From: Leishmania infantum JPCM5
Lineage: Eukaryota; Euglenozoa; Kinetoplastea; Trypanosomatida; Trypanosomatidae
Length of the DNA: 64,000 bases
Reading direction: 5' to 3'
Assembly (NCBI RefSeq): GCF_000002875.2
Contig: NC_009394.2
Span: 186,001 to 250,000, forward strand
Part shown: in pieces, positions 42,227-56,000 of the stretch
Layout: each line of letters opens with the position of its first letter
Numbering within the stretch: position 1 is the first letter of the stretch
The notes under the pieces: model-generated
Databases searched by the model: none
Told to the model about the DNA's origin: nothing
Seen by the model: only the letters and a program-made list of their open reading frames with translations
Made by a program: the position numbers and the translations under genes

Positions 42227-44500
42227 CGCACATCTTCTCTTTTCCAACCGCCGTCGTGATTTGTTTCGGCTGTGTGTACCATCCCGCTCAAGCAGGCGGC
42301 ACACAGCCATGAACGAGAAGAGACGTGTTGAGAGAAGAAAGTAGCGAATAGCGGAAGCGAGGGTGCATGGGTGGACAGGGTGAGACAAGAAGCTGCTCCA
42401 CAGCGGGAGGAGAGAGCATGACGGGTGCGCAGCGGCGTCAAATCTTATTTTCCGTCTTTCACGCGTTTCAGCGCGTGAGTGTGCGAGTACCTTTGAGGTA
42501 GAGTGCGTTCCGCACACCAGCATGCGCGCATGCACCTTCACGCACTAACAGGCGCTTAGTAGCGACGCCTACAACGGAGCCGCTCAGGCGTACGGAAATA
42601 TTGAGATGGAGTGCGCGTGGATAGCGTTACTCTCTCGCTCTCCCCCTCTGCTGCCTACTCCCCCGCCTTCCTCGACCACACCCCCACCCCACCCTTCGAT
42701 TTGCCTTTCTCTTTTCTACCTTATCCGATGCGGTCGTTCTTCTTTTCTCGGTTTGAGAGTGTGTGCATATCTGGTGGCAGGCACGAAGAACACATTATCG
42801 TCCTTCCACACACCCGTCCACATCGACGCATACACACGCGCACGCACGCGTATACCACTGTGAGTGTGTGTGGGGGTGGGGGTGGGGAGGATATCTGTGC
42901 AAATGTCCTCCCCCTCTCCTCCTCTCCGTCTGTCTTTTTCTCTATCTGTATGTGTGTGTGTCTGTGTGTCTACGTTTCTTATTGCTACTGCTCAGCCTTG
43001 TGTGAGCGTGTGGTGGTGCGGTTCCGCCCTCCCCCTATTCCAGCCACTCCCTGGTAGGACGGCGTCCCTCTTCTTGTTTCTTTGGTTTATGTGTTCGTCT
43101 CCTGGTCACGCACTCACGCGCACATCATTTTTGTTTTTCCATCGACTTCCCTAGTTTGCTGGCTCGCCTAAACGCGTCCGTTGGCCTGCTGTCGTCGCCG
43201 TCGTCAGCAACCGCTTTAAACCGGCCCGCGGGAAGCAGATGCGGGGATGACGGGCGATGGACCGCGCCGGCGGTACTCTCCGTATCTGATGTTTTTCCTT
43301 CGTTTCTGGGACAGCGCTTGCGTGCGCTTGTGTGGATAATGTAAGCGTGTGTCTCCCTCACCTTTTTTGTGTTTTTGTTGTTTAGATTGGTTTGTGCGGC
43401 ATGTTGCTGGCTCTCTTTTCGCCTCCCCCTCCTCCCTCCCTTCCTCCTTTCTTTCCCCACCCCCACACGTGTCCTCTCTTCCCCCTTTTTTTCGCTTCGT
43501 GTTGCCTTCACATTTGGTTGCTCTTGTTCTTCATGTACATAGCCGCGCTCTCCTTTTCCTCATCCTCCTCCCTCCCTCCCTCGCTTTTTTTTTGCAACGG
43601 GGCGCCTCTTCTTTCTTCTTTCTTGTATGGCCTTCAGTGGTGGTGGAGGGAAGGAGGAGGGTAGAGGTAGAGGGGGGTGCCNGTCNTCNCCACCCTTTTC
43701 CTTATCTCCGTTCTCGCTTGGGCCTCTCTGTCGTTCCTGCGTTGGGAAGGCAGAGAGTATATGCCCCCCCCCCTCCCCAGGTGTTTGTGTGTGTGTGTGT
43801 GTGGTGTCTGTCTGTCTCTCTGTTCCTGTCCGTCGGTCTCTCGTGCATATGTCTGCTGTTTTTCGTGCTTGTCTCATCGTCTTCTGAAAGCTTGCGACAG
43901 GAATGGAACAGGGAGTGCGGATCGCAAAACGATGTGGTGAGGAAGAGTGAGTGTGAACGCTCTCTCCGCCATGCAAATGACATGCTTCACCAGGCACTTC
44001 TCTTCACCCCGATTGTGTTCTTCGTCTCGCTTCAGGACTCGAGGAGCTGAGTTGTTGCAAGTATTTCGTTTTTTCTCTACCCACCCCCTTGGGTGACAGA
44101 AAGGGGGGATACGTAAGTCTACCTATTCGTGCGCAGTACTACCCCAATGATGACTGCCCAAGAGCAGGATTTTTCTCTGACAGCTGTGCCGGTGTCAGGG
44201 GAGGCATCGAGAGTGCGAGTGGAGGGATACCAAATCAGTGTACTCTTCCACAGAAATAGGGAACTCGCCAGTCAAGAAGCGTTGGGAACGTGGATTGGAA
44301 CGCGTCAAACTTTATGTTTTGATATCATTCTCCCCGCTCATTTTGTCTCTCGAGGCCAGGCTGATGTGAGTGTGTGTATGTGTGTGCGTGTGATACATAC
44401 GCGTCGTGCCATCGCACGCAAGCCTCATTCTCCCGTTGCTGTTGTTTTCTGTCTCTCACCCTCCGCCGCCCGTGCGCGGCGACGACGTTATATGCGCACG

Positions 44501-44504
<4 letters not shown>

Positions 44505-44535
<31 letters not shown>
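44505..44535. repeat. TA dinucleotide microsatellite
   Basis: TA run of about 30 bases, rare in this GC-rich sequence. Confidence 0.9.
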
Positions 44536-44538
<3 letters not shown>

Positions 44539-45089
44539 TATCAAAAGGAATTTTGCAGAAAGGGGGGAGGCCCGTCGAAGAGTAACGTCGGCAGATATGC
44601 GCAGGCATGCATGCCATACATACATCACCATCACCACCCCTCCCTCCCCTCGTCCTCTCCTTTCCTTCACTCTAGCCGACCCACCACGACGCCCTAGAAA
44701 TCAACCGTGAGGTAGGCGATCGAGTCGCAGAGTAGCGTAAGCGGAATCAGTATCAACATATTAGGGACATGCTAGCACGAGACACAGACGTGCACATAAG
44801 CGAATATGTTAGCGAGAAGTCTCACGGAAAAAAGGGGGAGGAAGAGGGGCATCCCAAGCCGTCTACTGCCTTCGACCGCGACTGCAGCTGCACATTATAA
44901 AGCCAATGGTAGAGCGAAAAGAGGGGGCGGATGGGGCATGGAGGTACGACACCTTCACCAGCACGCGCACACTCGCATTGCAAGCAGTTGCAGCGCATGT
45001 GTCTTGAGCCTGTGAATGCAGCGCATCCCTGTCGTGTTGAACTCTCGCCTTTTTATTTCTTTCCTTTTTCCTCTATTGTGCGTGCACCC

Positions 45090-45650
45090 CTTGATGGCGA
45101 GGGGGGGGGTGCGCACACGCGCCGCCATGCACGGTATCCCCCAGGGTCCAGTGGGCCCCACTCTGTTTGGGGTGGAAGCCAAGCAGCCCCCTCCCCCTCT
45201 CCTCCTCCATCCCCTGCCAATGCCGAGCCGCCTCTGCTGGCGACGTGGTCACGTGCCTACGGCGTGGGGAGGTCGAAGCGATGCGCCGCTACCGCTGTGT
45301 CGGCGCACATGTCCCGGACATGGTGGCGGCGCGGCGGCCTGCGACAGCGAGCACACCTCTACGCCGTCCCTCTGACAGGCGAAATGCCGGCGCAATTCGA
45401 ACGCATCCCATCCGGCCATCACTGCCTGCTGGCGGTGAGGCGGGCCTGCGACGCGTGGAGGTCGGGTAGAGCCTGAGGCAGGGGCCGTGCTCAGGTAGCT
45501 GGGTCGGCGCACTGCTGTAGCGCGTGTGTGTCTACCGATACCCCGCGCCACGCGATGAGGTCTGTGGCAGGGCTGGTCGGGAGGGGGCCGGTTCAGCGTG
45601 GCGGTCTGACCCCATGCTGTGCACCGCAGAGAATGGGCACGCGCGTTGGA
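45090..45650 (+). mobile_element. Possible SIDER-type short degenerate retroposon
   Basis: A GC-rich block of about 550 bases, unlike the T/C-rich flanks, lies in what should be the MPK3 3' UTR. SIDER elements are truncated ingi-related retroposons of 0.5-0.6 kb that sit in Leishmania 3' UTRs and can destabilise mRNA. Length, composition and position fit; an A-richer stretch follows (about 45650-45680). I could not confirm the 79-base signature, so this is a suggestion only. Confidence 0.3.
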
Positions 45651-46459
45651 AGAAAAAGTCTGTACATGCGGAAGAAGAGAGTGTGGCACTTCAGCATAAA
45701 TACACAAGTATAGATGCGTCGAAGGACATCCCGCAGCTCCTGCCTTGGCACCACTCTGGCGCCCTCTTCTTCCTCTCTGTGATGCGCCATCATGCCTCGT
45801 CCTGCTGCGGTGTACAGGGTGAAGGTCACCGGAAATGATAGCCCTCGTTAGGCGGGTGGTGGGGCGAGCGGGGCTGCGTACATGCATGGGTGCTTGTGTG
45901 TACCTTTCACTGTGAAACTGCGTATGGCGGGCTACGCTGTACAAGAATGCCGCATCCGTTCCTTCACGCCTTCTAGCACGCTGTCTCCTTCTCCCCTTCC
46001 GTTTACTTTTTTTTCTATCTCTCTCGGCGTTGTGTCGCACACACACGTACGCGTCTCTCACACACTCACACACCAACAGGCATGATCTCTCCCACTGCGC
46101 TGGGTCACTTGTCGTCCCCCCTTCTTTCATATTCCTTTTCCATCCCCTCTCTCTCCCTTCATCTAAATCCCATCCCACCCCTCGTCCCCACGAAACCAAC
46201 AGAGAAGACCTTGCTCGTAAAAAGCGCTCGGCGGCCACAAGCACGCCAGCACGCATGAAGCCTCGTTGGGGATTTTGTACGTGAACGCAGAGCATAACAT
46301 CGTTTATACACAGAGTCCTGCGGGTCAGAAACAGCACAGCGAGGCAGTACGGTGGGCGACTCTTGGGACGTGGTTGAAAATCCGCCTTTTGTATAGCTTG
46401 TTTTGTTTTTGTTCGCTGTCGTCGTCGCGTCTTCCACTGCGCGTGCGTGGGTGGAGGGC

Positions 46460-46501
<42 letters not shown>
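46460..46501. repeat. TG dinucleotide microsatellite
   Basis: Perfect TG run of about 40 bases, the longest in the window. Confidence 0.92.
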
Positions 46502-46504
<3 letters not shown>

Positions 46505-46740
46505 CCTCGGCTCATCATTGGCATTAGCCTCCTCTATCCGCACACCCATATTCCTTTCATCGCCCACGCCAAACCCTACACGCACGCTTTCCTATTTCTT
46601 TGGTATTCGTTTTCTCGGCGTGCTCGGTACCTCGAGGCATTTCGAGTACTTTCATACACGCCACCCTCCTGCATGTCAGCGGCAAAGGGCAGGCGAGGGG
46701 GGCAGATATCCACGCAGAACCCACGACGCCGGCTTTCACC

Positions 46741-46795
46741 GCTCCCCTCCCACCTTGATCATCTTCTTTCCCTTGTCATTGCCTGCCTGTGCAAG
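46741..46795 (+). promoter_or_regulatory. Candidate trans-splice acceptor of the giant ORF
   Basis: A 50-base T/C-rich tract is followed by AG at 46794-46795, giving a 5' UTR of about 294 bases before the ATG at 47090. Confidence 0.45.
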
Positions 46796-47089
46796 TCTGA
46801 GCGGTTGCTGCGTGCCCGCACAAGGAGACGAGGATAGGAAGGTGGAGCCGACGCCGGTGTGGATGTGAGGCTAACGAAAGAAGGAACAAGAAGATCCGCA
46901 CCTCCGCACGCACAAGCATCCATCCGCTATCGCTGTGCGTGTGTGAAACCCCAGCACGTCGAAGTGGTGGCGGCAACACCAACGACAACCGAAGCCCCGC
47001 CACAATTCTCACGCGCATCGCCGAACTGAGGCGAGCAGATACCCATTGCAGGACAAGGACGGGGGTGGGGGGGCAGGCTTGAAACTATA

Positions 47090-50000
47090 ATGGCGCTGGC
47101 ATTCGATGGCCGTCGTGCCAGATGGCGACGAAACGGTCGATTACTGTCGCTGCTCCTCGCATGCCTATGCGCTGCACTTGCGGTAGTGGCACCGGCGTGT
47201 GTAGCCATAACTTTCTCCATGGCCAACGTGCAGCAGCCGTCAGTATACCAAACGATTCAGATCACCTTGGAGTCGAACCCCTTAGCGCAGGACCCGAGCA
47301 TCACCACCAGCGACCTCGTTTTCTTTGTTCCATCGGCCGATATCAAAAAATGCGTCTACAGCAGCACCCCGACAGAGAGCACCCCCGGCTACCACGCCGT
47401 CAAGGCCACCGGCAGCGGCGGCTTTACTGGCCAGCTCATCCTCGCTGTGACTTCGACGGAGTTCACCACAGGGACGACGTACTACCCGTGCTACCTCTCG
47501 AGGTCAGAAAAGTCAGCGACGATTGTGCGGCGCGGCTATGTGTCCCCAGGCTCGGACGACACGCTGGCGGTGTTGCCCCCCATCTACACAAGCTTTAGCA
47601 TGAGCCCCACGAGCGCCAACGGTGGCGAAGGACCTGTGAGCCTTACCATCGTGCAGGCAGAGCACAGCGATCGCCCGATCAACCAGGGCCTGTCGGGAGG
47701 CCACACCATCCTGCTTGTGCCATGCGGGAGCATCTCCGTGAGCGGCAGCACTGTGGAGAGCAACTGCGACGATCTGAACACGCTGGTGACGCCGTGCGCC
47801 ACGGTAGGTGCGGCCAGCGAAACCCCGACCGGCGTCGTCGCCCTCTCCGGCTTGCAAGGCCAGTCCACCGGGAAGGTGTCCGGCAACTTCACAGTGCCCT
47901 ACAAACCCAACACGAGCGGCTACTACATGTGCGTCCCGTACTGCTATAGTGCCTCTGCCGGCTGCGGCGAGTCAACGACGGCCATGTCCTTCACAGTCGT
48001 GGCATCCGCTTCAGCTGAAAGCAGCAGCTACGTACTCACCTTCGGCGGCGCTAATCCGGGCGTGTACAGCAGGACGCCGGTGCTTCCGCAGGCGCGTGAG
48101 AACGGTCTCATGTACTTCACCGGCGCCGGTCTGAGCGCGAGTGACGCCGTCAAAGTTATTCGCGCCCACGACATGTGCACTTCCACCACGGCAGCGCTGC
48201 TCCCCAACCTCGAGGTCGGGGCGCTGCAGCTGGCGGCGGAAACCGACGGCATGACCACGGCGCAGGTTCTGTTTGTAGCGCCGGACCTTGTGGCGACGCA
48301 GGTGGTGGGACGCGTCTGCTACCAGCGCGCCGCCAGCGGTCTGTGGTCTACCGCATACCTCTCCGCCTTGAATGCGGAGGCGGATTTTACCATCGACATT
48401 CTGCAGCCAACCGAATTCGAACTCACGAGCTCGAGCACGAGCCCCGCCGTCGGCGAGACTCTGACTCTGGCCTTTCGAGGAGACGGTCTCGACGGGTCCG
48501 TAGACAAGGCTTACCTCTCCTCCAGCAGCGACGGCAACCCGTGCAACCGAGACGCAAGTGGAAGCTCATCGAGCAGCAGCAGCAGCAGTGGCTCAGAGAC
48601 GTACAAGCGTAACATGTACTTTACGTGCAAGATGAGCGGAAGCAGCACCACGACCTCCACGTGTACTGTCATGGTCGATCCCGAGGACACGAATGCGGCC
48701 ATGACTCTGAGTGTGTGCTACCTGAAGGGTGGCAGCAGTGGGCAGACGAACTTCGCGCAGGTCCACGGCACTGTGGCACTCCAGGCACGAAACCCGACCT
48801 ATGCCGTCACTCCATACCCCATGTTTGCCGGCCAATCGGTGAAGTTGGCCTTCACGGGCGTGAGCCTGCATGCGGATGACGAGGTGCGGCTGATCGCGCC
48901 GAGCGGGACGTGCGATGACAGCAGCTCCATCTTGGCCACCGCCACCATCCACTCCGTAGAGGAAATCGTCCAGAATGTGGTGTACCAGTACACCCTGGTC
49001 GGCTCCGCCGAGACGTGCATCATGGTCTGCTACCGTCATTTGGGGTCAGACATGTGGGTCGTGGCGCGGGGCGCCGACGGAAGGCCTGCCGTGTCGTCGG
49101 TCTGTGCAGCGTCTAACATTTACATCTCAGCCTTTCCGGTGCGGTACCGCATCACAAACCTGGGCACAGGCGGCAGCGACGGCTCCACTGCCGGTACTCT
49201 CCTCACTGTTGGCGAGACCGCGACAGTGCGCTTCACTATCACAAGTGCCCAGAGGTTCTCCTCCACCACTACGCCGACCACCATAAAGGTGGTGCAGGCG
49301 GCAGATACATGCGTGACAACGCCCTGCGGCACGGAGAACGTTGCCGCGTGCGCCAGAGCACAGCGTGCTGCCGATTACACCGACTCCATTACGAAAACGA
49401 GCAGCGCTGCATTCACTGCCTCCATCCAGGTGAATGGGGCAGACGTAAACTACATTGTGTGTGTGGAAACCTCTAGTAGCTCGGGGGCGTACGTGCCGGT
49501 CCTGCCCACCTCAGAGACGTCGTCGACCAGCACTGCTTTCGGCTTCATCACAACGCAACAGAACCCAACGCTTGTGTCGCACACCCCGAACACGTGGCGA
49601 GTGGCCATGAGCACGCTTTACACAACCTTCAGGGGGTCAAACCTGGACGCGAAGACGAACGTGGTGTACGCCGTCGCGGCCAGCGCGCTACTGGCCTTCT
49701 ACACGGCAAGCGAAGGCACCGTAGTGGCAGTGTGCCCGCCAGTGCCGCAGACGCCGGAGACTGTGCTTGTGTCCGCCATGGTCACAAACAGCAGCAGCAG
49801 CAGTAACTTAGCGATGGTGACGTACACCCGGGCAGACCGTCTGCACGACGGCCAATACGTGTACCTATGCTACGCATGGTCGGCTGGCAGCGGTGACTCG
49901 CACATCACGATGGCGGGCAGGGTGAGCGTGGCAGCAGCGATCCCGTCCTCCTCCGCATGGCAGGCGCCCACAGAAACGAGCAACTTGCGCGCCGGGCAGC

Positions 50001-53000
50001 CGATTCAACTCAGCTTCACCAGCAACCTCACAAGCCTGTCCGCCATGAAGGACGCCGTCTACTTCTACAGCTATGTTCAGTCATCGAATCCGAACCCGAA
50101 CTGCTACTGTGACCCGACGGCGTGTGCGACCGGGATGCGGATCGCCTACACTTCCAATATCACCTTCACCTCGGCGACGACGAGCATAAAGGACGACACC
50201 ACGATCTACACCGCTCCGCTCGGCTTCAGCAACTACGACTACGGTGCCATCTACATCATCTGCTACGCCACCTTTGGGCAGGCTGCCGACACCTACATGG
50301 GCCGTGTAACGGTGGACCTGGCGAACCCGACGTACTACACCGTCTCCAGTGTGGCCGCACCTTTAAACCGCGTCGGCGCGCCGATCACCATTACGGCGAT
50401 TCGCCGCTGCATGACGGCGGCGTGTGCGCTGACGCTGCAGGACTCACTGCGCTTGATTCCGAGCAGCGTGCAGTGCTCTCAGCTCTCGTCCGACAGCTCC
50501 AGCGGCAGCTCTTCAGCTGCGGAGGAGGCGTCTGTGCAGGCCATTCGCGACCCCGTCCTGAACCCTGGCGCGGTCTCACTTACGCGCACCTTTGTTGTTG
50601 ACGCCGAGGGAACTTACCGCGTGTGCTACCGCCTCGCGAGCGGGACCACCTACAGCGATGTCGTCTTCTCGACCAGCTACACGCGCTCTTTGCTGACGGC
50701 TGTGACGGCGAATCCGCAGAAGGCCACGCCGGTGCCAAGCGTCCCCTCCGCCGGGCAGTTTGTCATCATGAATCTCAGCTGCACGATGGTGTCACTCTGC
50801 AGCACGTGTACGATGCTGCGGCTGGTGCCGGGGGTGCGCGCGAGCTGCTGGGAAAAGGTGTCAGGGACCTACAGCAGCGACTCGTGTCTGACGACCACCT
50901 CTGTGCAGTACCCAGACCTGTACTTAGTGGAGGGCAGCTATACGGTGTGCTACGGTAGCAACTACACGACGTCGCATCGCGTTCCGGGCACCCTTACGGT
51001 AACCTCCGCGAACCCGTCGAGCTACACCCCGACAGAGTCGAGCGGGTACGCCGTGTACACAAATCAAGCCACGGACTACACGCTGGGCATCACCGGCACG
51101 GGGCTGGCCACCGCCGACACCGCATTTCTGCTGCCGGACATGGGGTACACCTGCCACGACCTCCGCACTGGTGAGGTGCAGAGCCAAGGGAAGCTCGCAA
51201 GCTGGCTCCAGCCGAGTGTGAAGCCGTATCCGCTGCAGCTGACCTCGACCGGGGTGTCGTGGGTGGTGTCGAATCAAAGTAAGCGCTTCGGCGGCGGCTT
51301 GCTTAACGACGCAGACCTGTGCCCGGGTAACGGGGCGCCGTGCTTGCTGAAGTTGTGCTACATGCGCTCCGGTACTTCCTGGGCGCCCGTCACTCTGCTG
51401 GCCTCCTCCTCCTCCTCGTCGACGTCGTCGTCGTTGTCGTCAACGCCGTCTGGGATCGAGCTGTTTGCCTCGAACCCGTCCTCGGTGGAGCTGGATCGCT
51501 ACCCGCTGGCGATCGGCATGTATGTGATGGCGACGGTGCAGGGCGCTGGTCTTTTGAGCACGGACATGGTCACCATCAACGCAGGCGACTGCAGCGGCGC
51601 CGCTGCGACCGTCTCCGTGGCGGGCGCCGTATACGTGAACGACGCGGGGAAGCAGTGGTATGGTGTGCTGCGCGTGAAGAGTGCCGCGAGCAGCTACGCT
51701 GTGTGCTACTGGCGCTCCGGGTCGGCGACCGAGGTGGCGGCCATCACCTTCGCCGATGCGACGGATGTGTCGACGATACTGATACTCAGCACGCCGCTTT
51801 ATTACGTCCTGAGTCCGTCCAACTTTACTTCGATGCATACACCGCTGACAAGGTACGAGGAGCTCATCGTCAGCGCCAGCTTCATGGACCAGGGTACCTT
51901 AGGGACAGCGCTGAGCTACGTGCAGCTCATCACGGCTGACGCGAGCGTCTCCGAGTGCAACTACGGGCCCTTTCAGTCGGTGGCGAGCGGCGTCACGCCG
52001 TTCCCGGTTTCTCTGACGCTCTCGTCTGTGCCAGGCAGCGGTGCCTCCGGTTCACTGACCCTGTACCAGGGTCGTCTCACCGTCGAGACAGGGGTGTATG
52101 CCCTGTGCATGAACACAACGATTGGGTTGTTCCGCGTCTTCAAGGCTCCGCCCAGCGCTGCGTATACCACGGAGGGCAGCAGCGAGGTCTTGGTTTACGA
52201 CGCCGTGCCCATCGCATACACCGCGGTCCCCAAAAGCGTGATGTTGGGGCAAGTTGTGGCACTGACGTTCTCCAGTATGTCTGCGAGCAGCAGCGACAGC
52301 GAAATAGATCAGGCCCCGGCCAAGCTGGAGGCAGGTGACTCGGTGCAGATTATCGACGGCACGTTGTACGAGTGTGGTTTTCCGAACGCGACTGTGCTGG
52401 CGGCCGGCGTCGTGTCAGCGAGTGGAAGCAGCATGGGCTCGACCACGGTCTCTCTCGCCCTCCCCAGCGCCTACAAGCTAGACGGCGTGGGAGTGTCGGC
52501 GGGGGGGAAGAACTATACAGTTTGCTACCGGAAGCAGAAGAGCACCTTCGCCACATCCCCGCGCATCGGCAGCGCCGTCGACCGCAACTTTCGCATCATG
52601 GCGGAGGTGCCGACCAAGTGGACAACGCAGCCTCAGCAGGCCCAGGTGAACGCACCACTCAACATCACCTTCTACGGGGACCTTGAAGAGGATGACTTCC
52701 TGACAGCAGCCGATGTGGCGTTTCTCGTGTCCGTGCCCGATGGCGCTGAGCCGGACTTCAGCCTGTGCCATGTGACGGCAGATAGCAGCAGCAGCGGCAG
52801 CAGCAGTGCGAGTGCGGGCCGCATCGTTATCTCTCAAGGCGCCATGACAAAGCCGGACAACGTCAACACGCAGTGGTCCATTCCGGCCAACGTGCTTCTG
52901 GAAAGCACCTACGTCGTCTGCTACACAGCCAAGAATAACGGGCAGCCGGTGTACGTCAGCTCGCCGGCGACGCTGGTCGTGTACCCGACGCAGTCGCCGA

Positions 53001-56000
53001 GTGGCGCCTACCTTGCCCGCAGTGCCACGTCTATCGTGAACGACCTCACCGCGTTACAGGGCGAACGTGTGTTTCTACTCTTCAACACGACCGTGGCGCT
53101 GGATGTAGTGCTTGACAACGGCCAGAGCTCGAGCTCGAGCTCGACCCCGTCCCTCGAGAACTACGACGCGGTTCGCATCACGGCGGACAGCGCCTGCAGT
53201 GCGCCGCTCGGTGCCGGCGTCATTGACCCGATTCCTACGGATTTCGGTTACGCGCCCCCCGGCATCGTGGATGAGACTACCGGTCTTACGGTGCCGTACC
53301 TGAACCTGCGCATCCGCGCCGAAGTGGGCAGCTACTACGTCTGTATGCGCCGCCGCAATCGTGAGAGCTGGCAGGCCTACTACGAGTTTGAGGTGGTGGG
53401 CGGGCTGTACGTGGGCCCGGCCGTGCTGAGCATATCGGCTGCCGCTGTTTTGACGTTTACGACGACGCCGACGACACCGCGGGCGTGGGTGCCGCACACG
53501 GAGGTGCAGGCAAACTACAACGCTGACTTCAGTATGGCGAACGTGGTGCAGTTCTTCTTTGTGGCCTACACAGGTACCGGCAGCGTGACGGACAGCGACG
53601 AGATCAACGGTGACTCCTGCTACCGCCCCGCCTCTTCGTCGGAGGCGGCGTCGGCCTCCGTGACACTTGTGAACCGCACGCTGCAGGTTTACCTCGTAGA
53701 CCCTATGTTCACGCAGCACAGCTTTGGTATGGCGGGCACGTACCTGCTGTGCTACCAGATCACGGGCCACAACATCGCCTCCATCTACCCGACTGCCTTG
53801 ACAGTGGCCGACCCGAGCCCGACTGCCTACATAGTGCCCAGCCTGCTCTCTGTTCAGCACGCCTTCACAATGAGCATCGTCGCGACGGACGCCATCTTCG
53901 CCACCGGCGCCAGCAACGTCGCGCAGATATACACCGCGACTGACGCGACCGTGATGCCGAACTGCACAGAGGCGAGTGTGCCGAGTGGTGGCACGACGCG
54001 CTTCACGAAGTTTACCCAGACGAACGCGTCTTACGCAAGTGTGGAGCCGACGCTCCTGGCGCCGGGCTACTACTTTCTGTGCTTCCTGACGGACGGCCAG
54101 AAGAAAGACTTCGTCGTTCCGAACGCTGCAGGCGGCTACGTCTTTTCCGTCGGACTGGTAGGCGCGCAGAAGTATACGGTGACACCGTCGCCGGCCTACC
54201 TCGGTCAACTCCTGGATATCAAGATTACGGGTAGCCAACTGAGCAGTAGCGACCACGTCAAGCTCTTGCGCGTCTCGCACGACGAACTGAGCAGCAGCGG
54301 CAGCACCACGAGCAGCGGAGGGAGCTACGTGGCCCAGTGCACACCAAACTCGGAGAACGCCGACGCCAGCGAGGCAGCCGGGGCAGCGGGCAGCACCGTG
54401 CAGAGCTCGAGCGGCACTGTGGCGCACTATCACCCCCGTGTTAACGAGACTGGCACGTTCATTCTGTGCTATCAGAGCTCCTTGTTGAGCAACGCATGGG
54501 TCTGGGTGATGGACATTCATCAGTTCACCGTCGGCTTGGCGCACCCCACGCACTACAGCCTCTCCGTGGCAACGCCGTACGAGACCCAGGTGCTCCTGCT
54601 CTACATCCACGACAGCGGCGACGACGGCAGTGGCACGGCAGGACGATTGCAGGACACAGATCAACTGAAGCTGGTGGAGCGCGGCTCAGGAGCGAACGGC
54701 TTTGATTGCGCGGCGGGCGCCACCAACAGTAGCGTCATTGGCCTGATCAGCTACGTGAGTGCGCAGAGCAACAGCAGCGTGCACGTGTACCAGATCTGCG
54801 GCTCCGCCGTGGCGAGCGTGACGGTCTGCTACGCGCTTTCAGGGGCAACGGCGGCGTCACCGGGCTGGGCGGAGGTGCCGCTTCAGTCCCCGCCGCCGAC
54901 GTACATCTTCGAGGGGGTGTCGATCGAAGCGAACCCGTTTGTGGGGCCGCTGCGCAGCTCAAGCAGCAGCGCCTCGGGGACCGCTACCGGCTGGGTGGCA
55001 CCGCGTCCGTACGAGCCTTTTTCGTTCTACTTCACAACGGAGGCAGCGGGGCTGGAGGCGCAGCGCGTGGCCTTCGCACAGTCACCGGTGACCTTGTGTG
55101 CCCTGGACGTGAGCTACGTGGCACCGCTGCTCTACCAGAAGGATCCGGAGCAAGCGAGCGAGTTCACCGTGTCGCTGCCGTACGCGGGCAACTACGCCGT
55201 ATACATCGGTCCTTACGCCGCCGTGACGGCGCCGAACATTACGCATGGCACGCCGCTCTTGGTGGGGCAGTGCGATCCGTGCAACTTCACGCCGAGCTAC
55301 GCACTGGTCGGCACGTACGTGCTGCTGTCCTTTCCCAGCAGTGTTGGCGACTCCCTCGGCGACGCAGACGAAGTGCGGCTCTTTCCGGTGTCCCAGGGGC
55401 TGAAAGGGCGACCGTGTGAGGCAACAACAGGGGCGTACGCCGGTGTCACGCTCACGCCCGACTCGGCGTTGAGCACGAGCAGCATGACCGTCTTCAACGT
55501 GACCACCGGCGCGGAGGCGGAAGCGAAGTACCTGGGCGAGTATTACGTGTGCTACCGCAAGGTGAGCGCGTCCTCCGCCAGCGCTGGCAGCTCGACAGCC
55601 ACGTTTGCGGTCGTGTCCAAGAACGACGGCGCGGCCTCCATCTTCTCCGTCTACCCGGCCGACCTCCTCACGGCAACGGTGTGCCCTGCTTCGTCGATGT
55701 ACGCGCTCGAGACGGCCGTGTTCAACGTGACGGCGCGCGACACGGCGCTGTACCCGAACGTGGCCTTCAGTTCCTCGGATGTGTTTGTCGTCGTGCCGTC
55801 TGATGTGCTGAGCAGCACCGTCGGCGGAGGCTGCGGCAGCATCACTGACGTGGACGCTCTCGTAGAAGCCTCTGGCGGTCGTGCGCAGCTGGCGAAGCTG
55901 GACACGTACGGCAACGGATACTCGAACTGGTACCTCACCTTCGCGACGCAGATGACTACGGTTTACTACAGCTGGTGCTTCAAGATGCAATACGACACAC

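Larger units (their letters stand above)
42227..46740. other. Intergenic region between MPK3 and the giant ORF
   Basis: About 4.5 kb with no supported gene. It holds CT-rich tracts, three isolated N calls at 43682, 43686 and 43689 that could hide small errors, a TA run, a possible SIDER element and a TG run. Short frames here have no motifs. Confidence 0.6.

Noticed and set aside
53075..54664. 529-residue minus-strand ORF inside the giant gene
   Set aside because: His/Arg/Val-rich shadow of the plus-strand coding sequence with no motifs.
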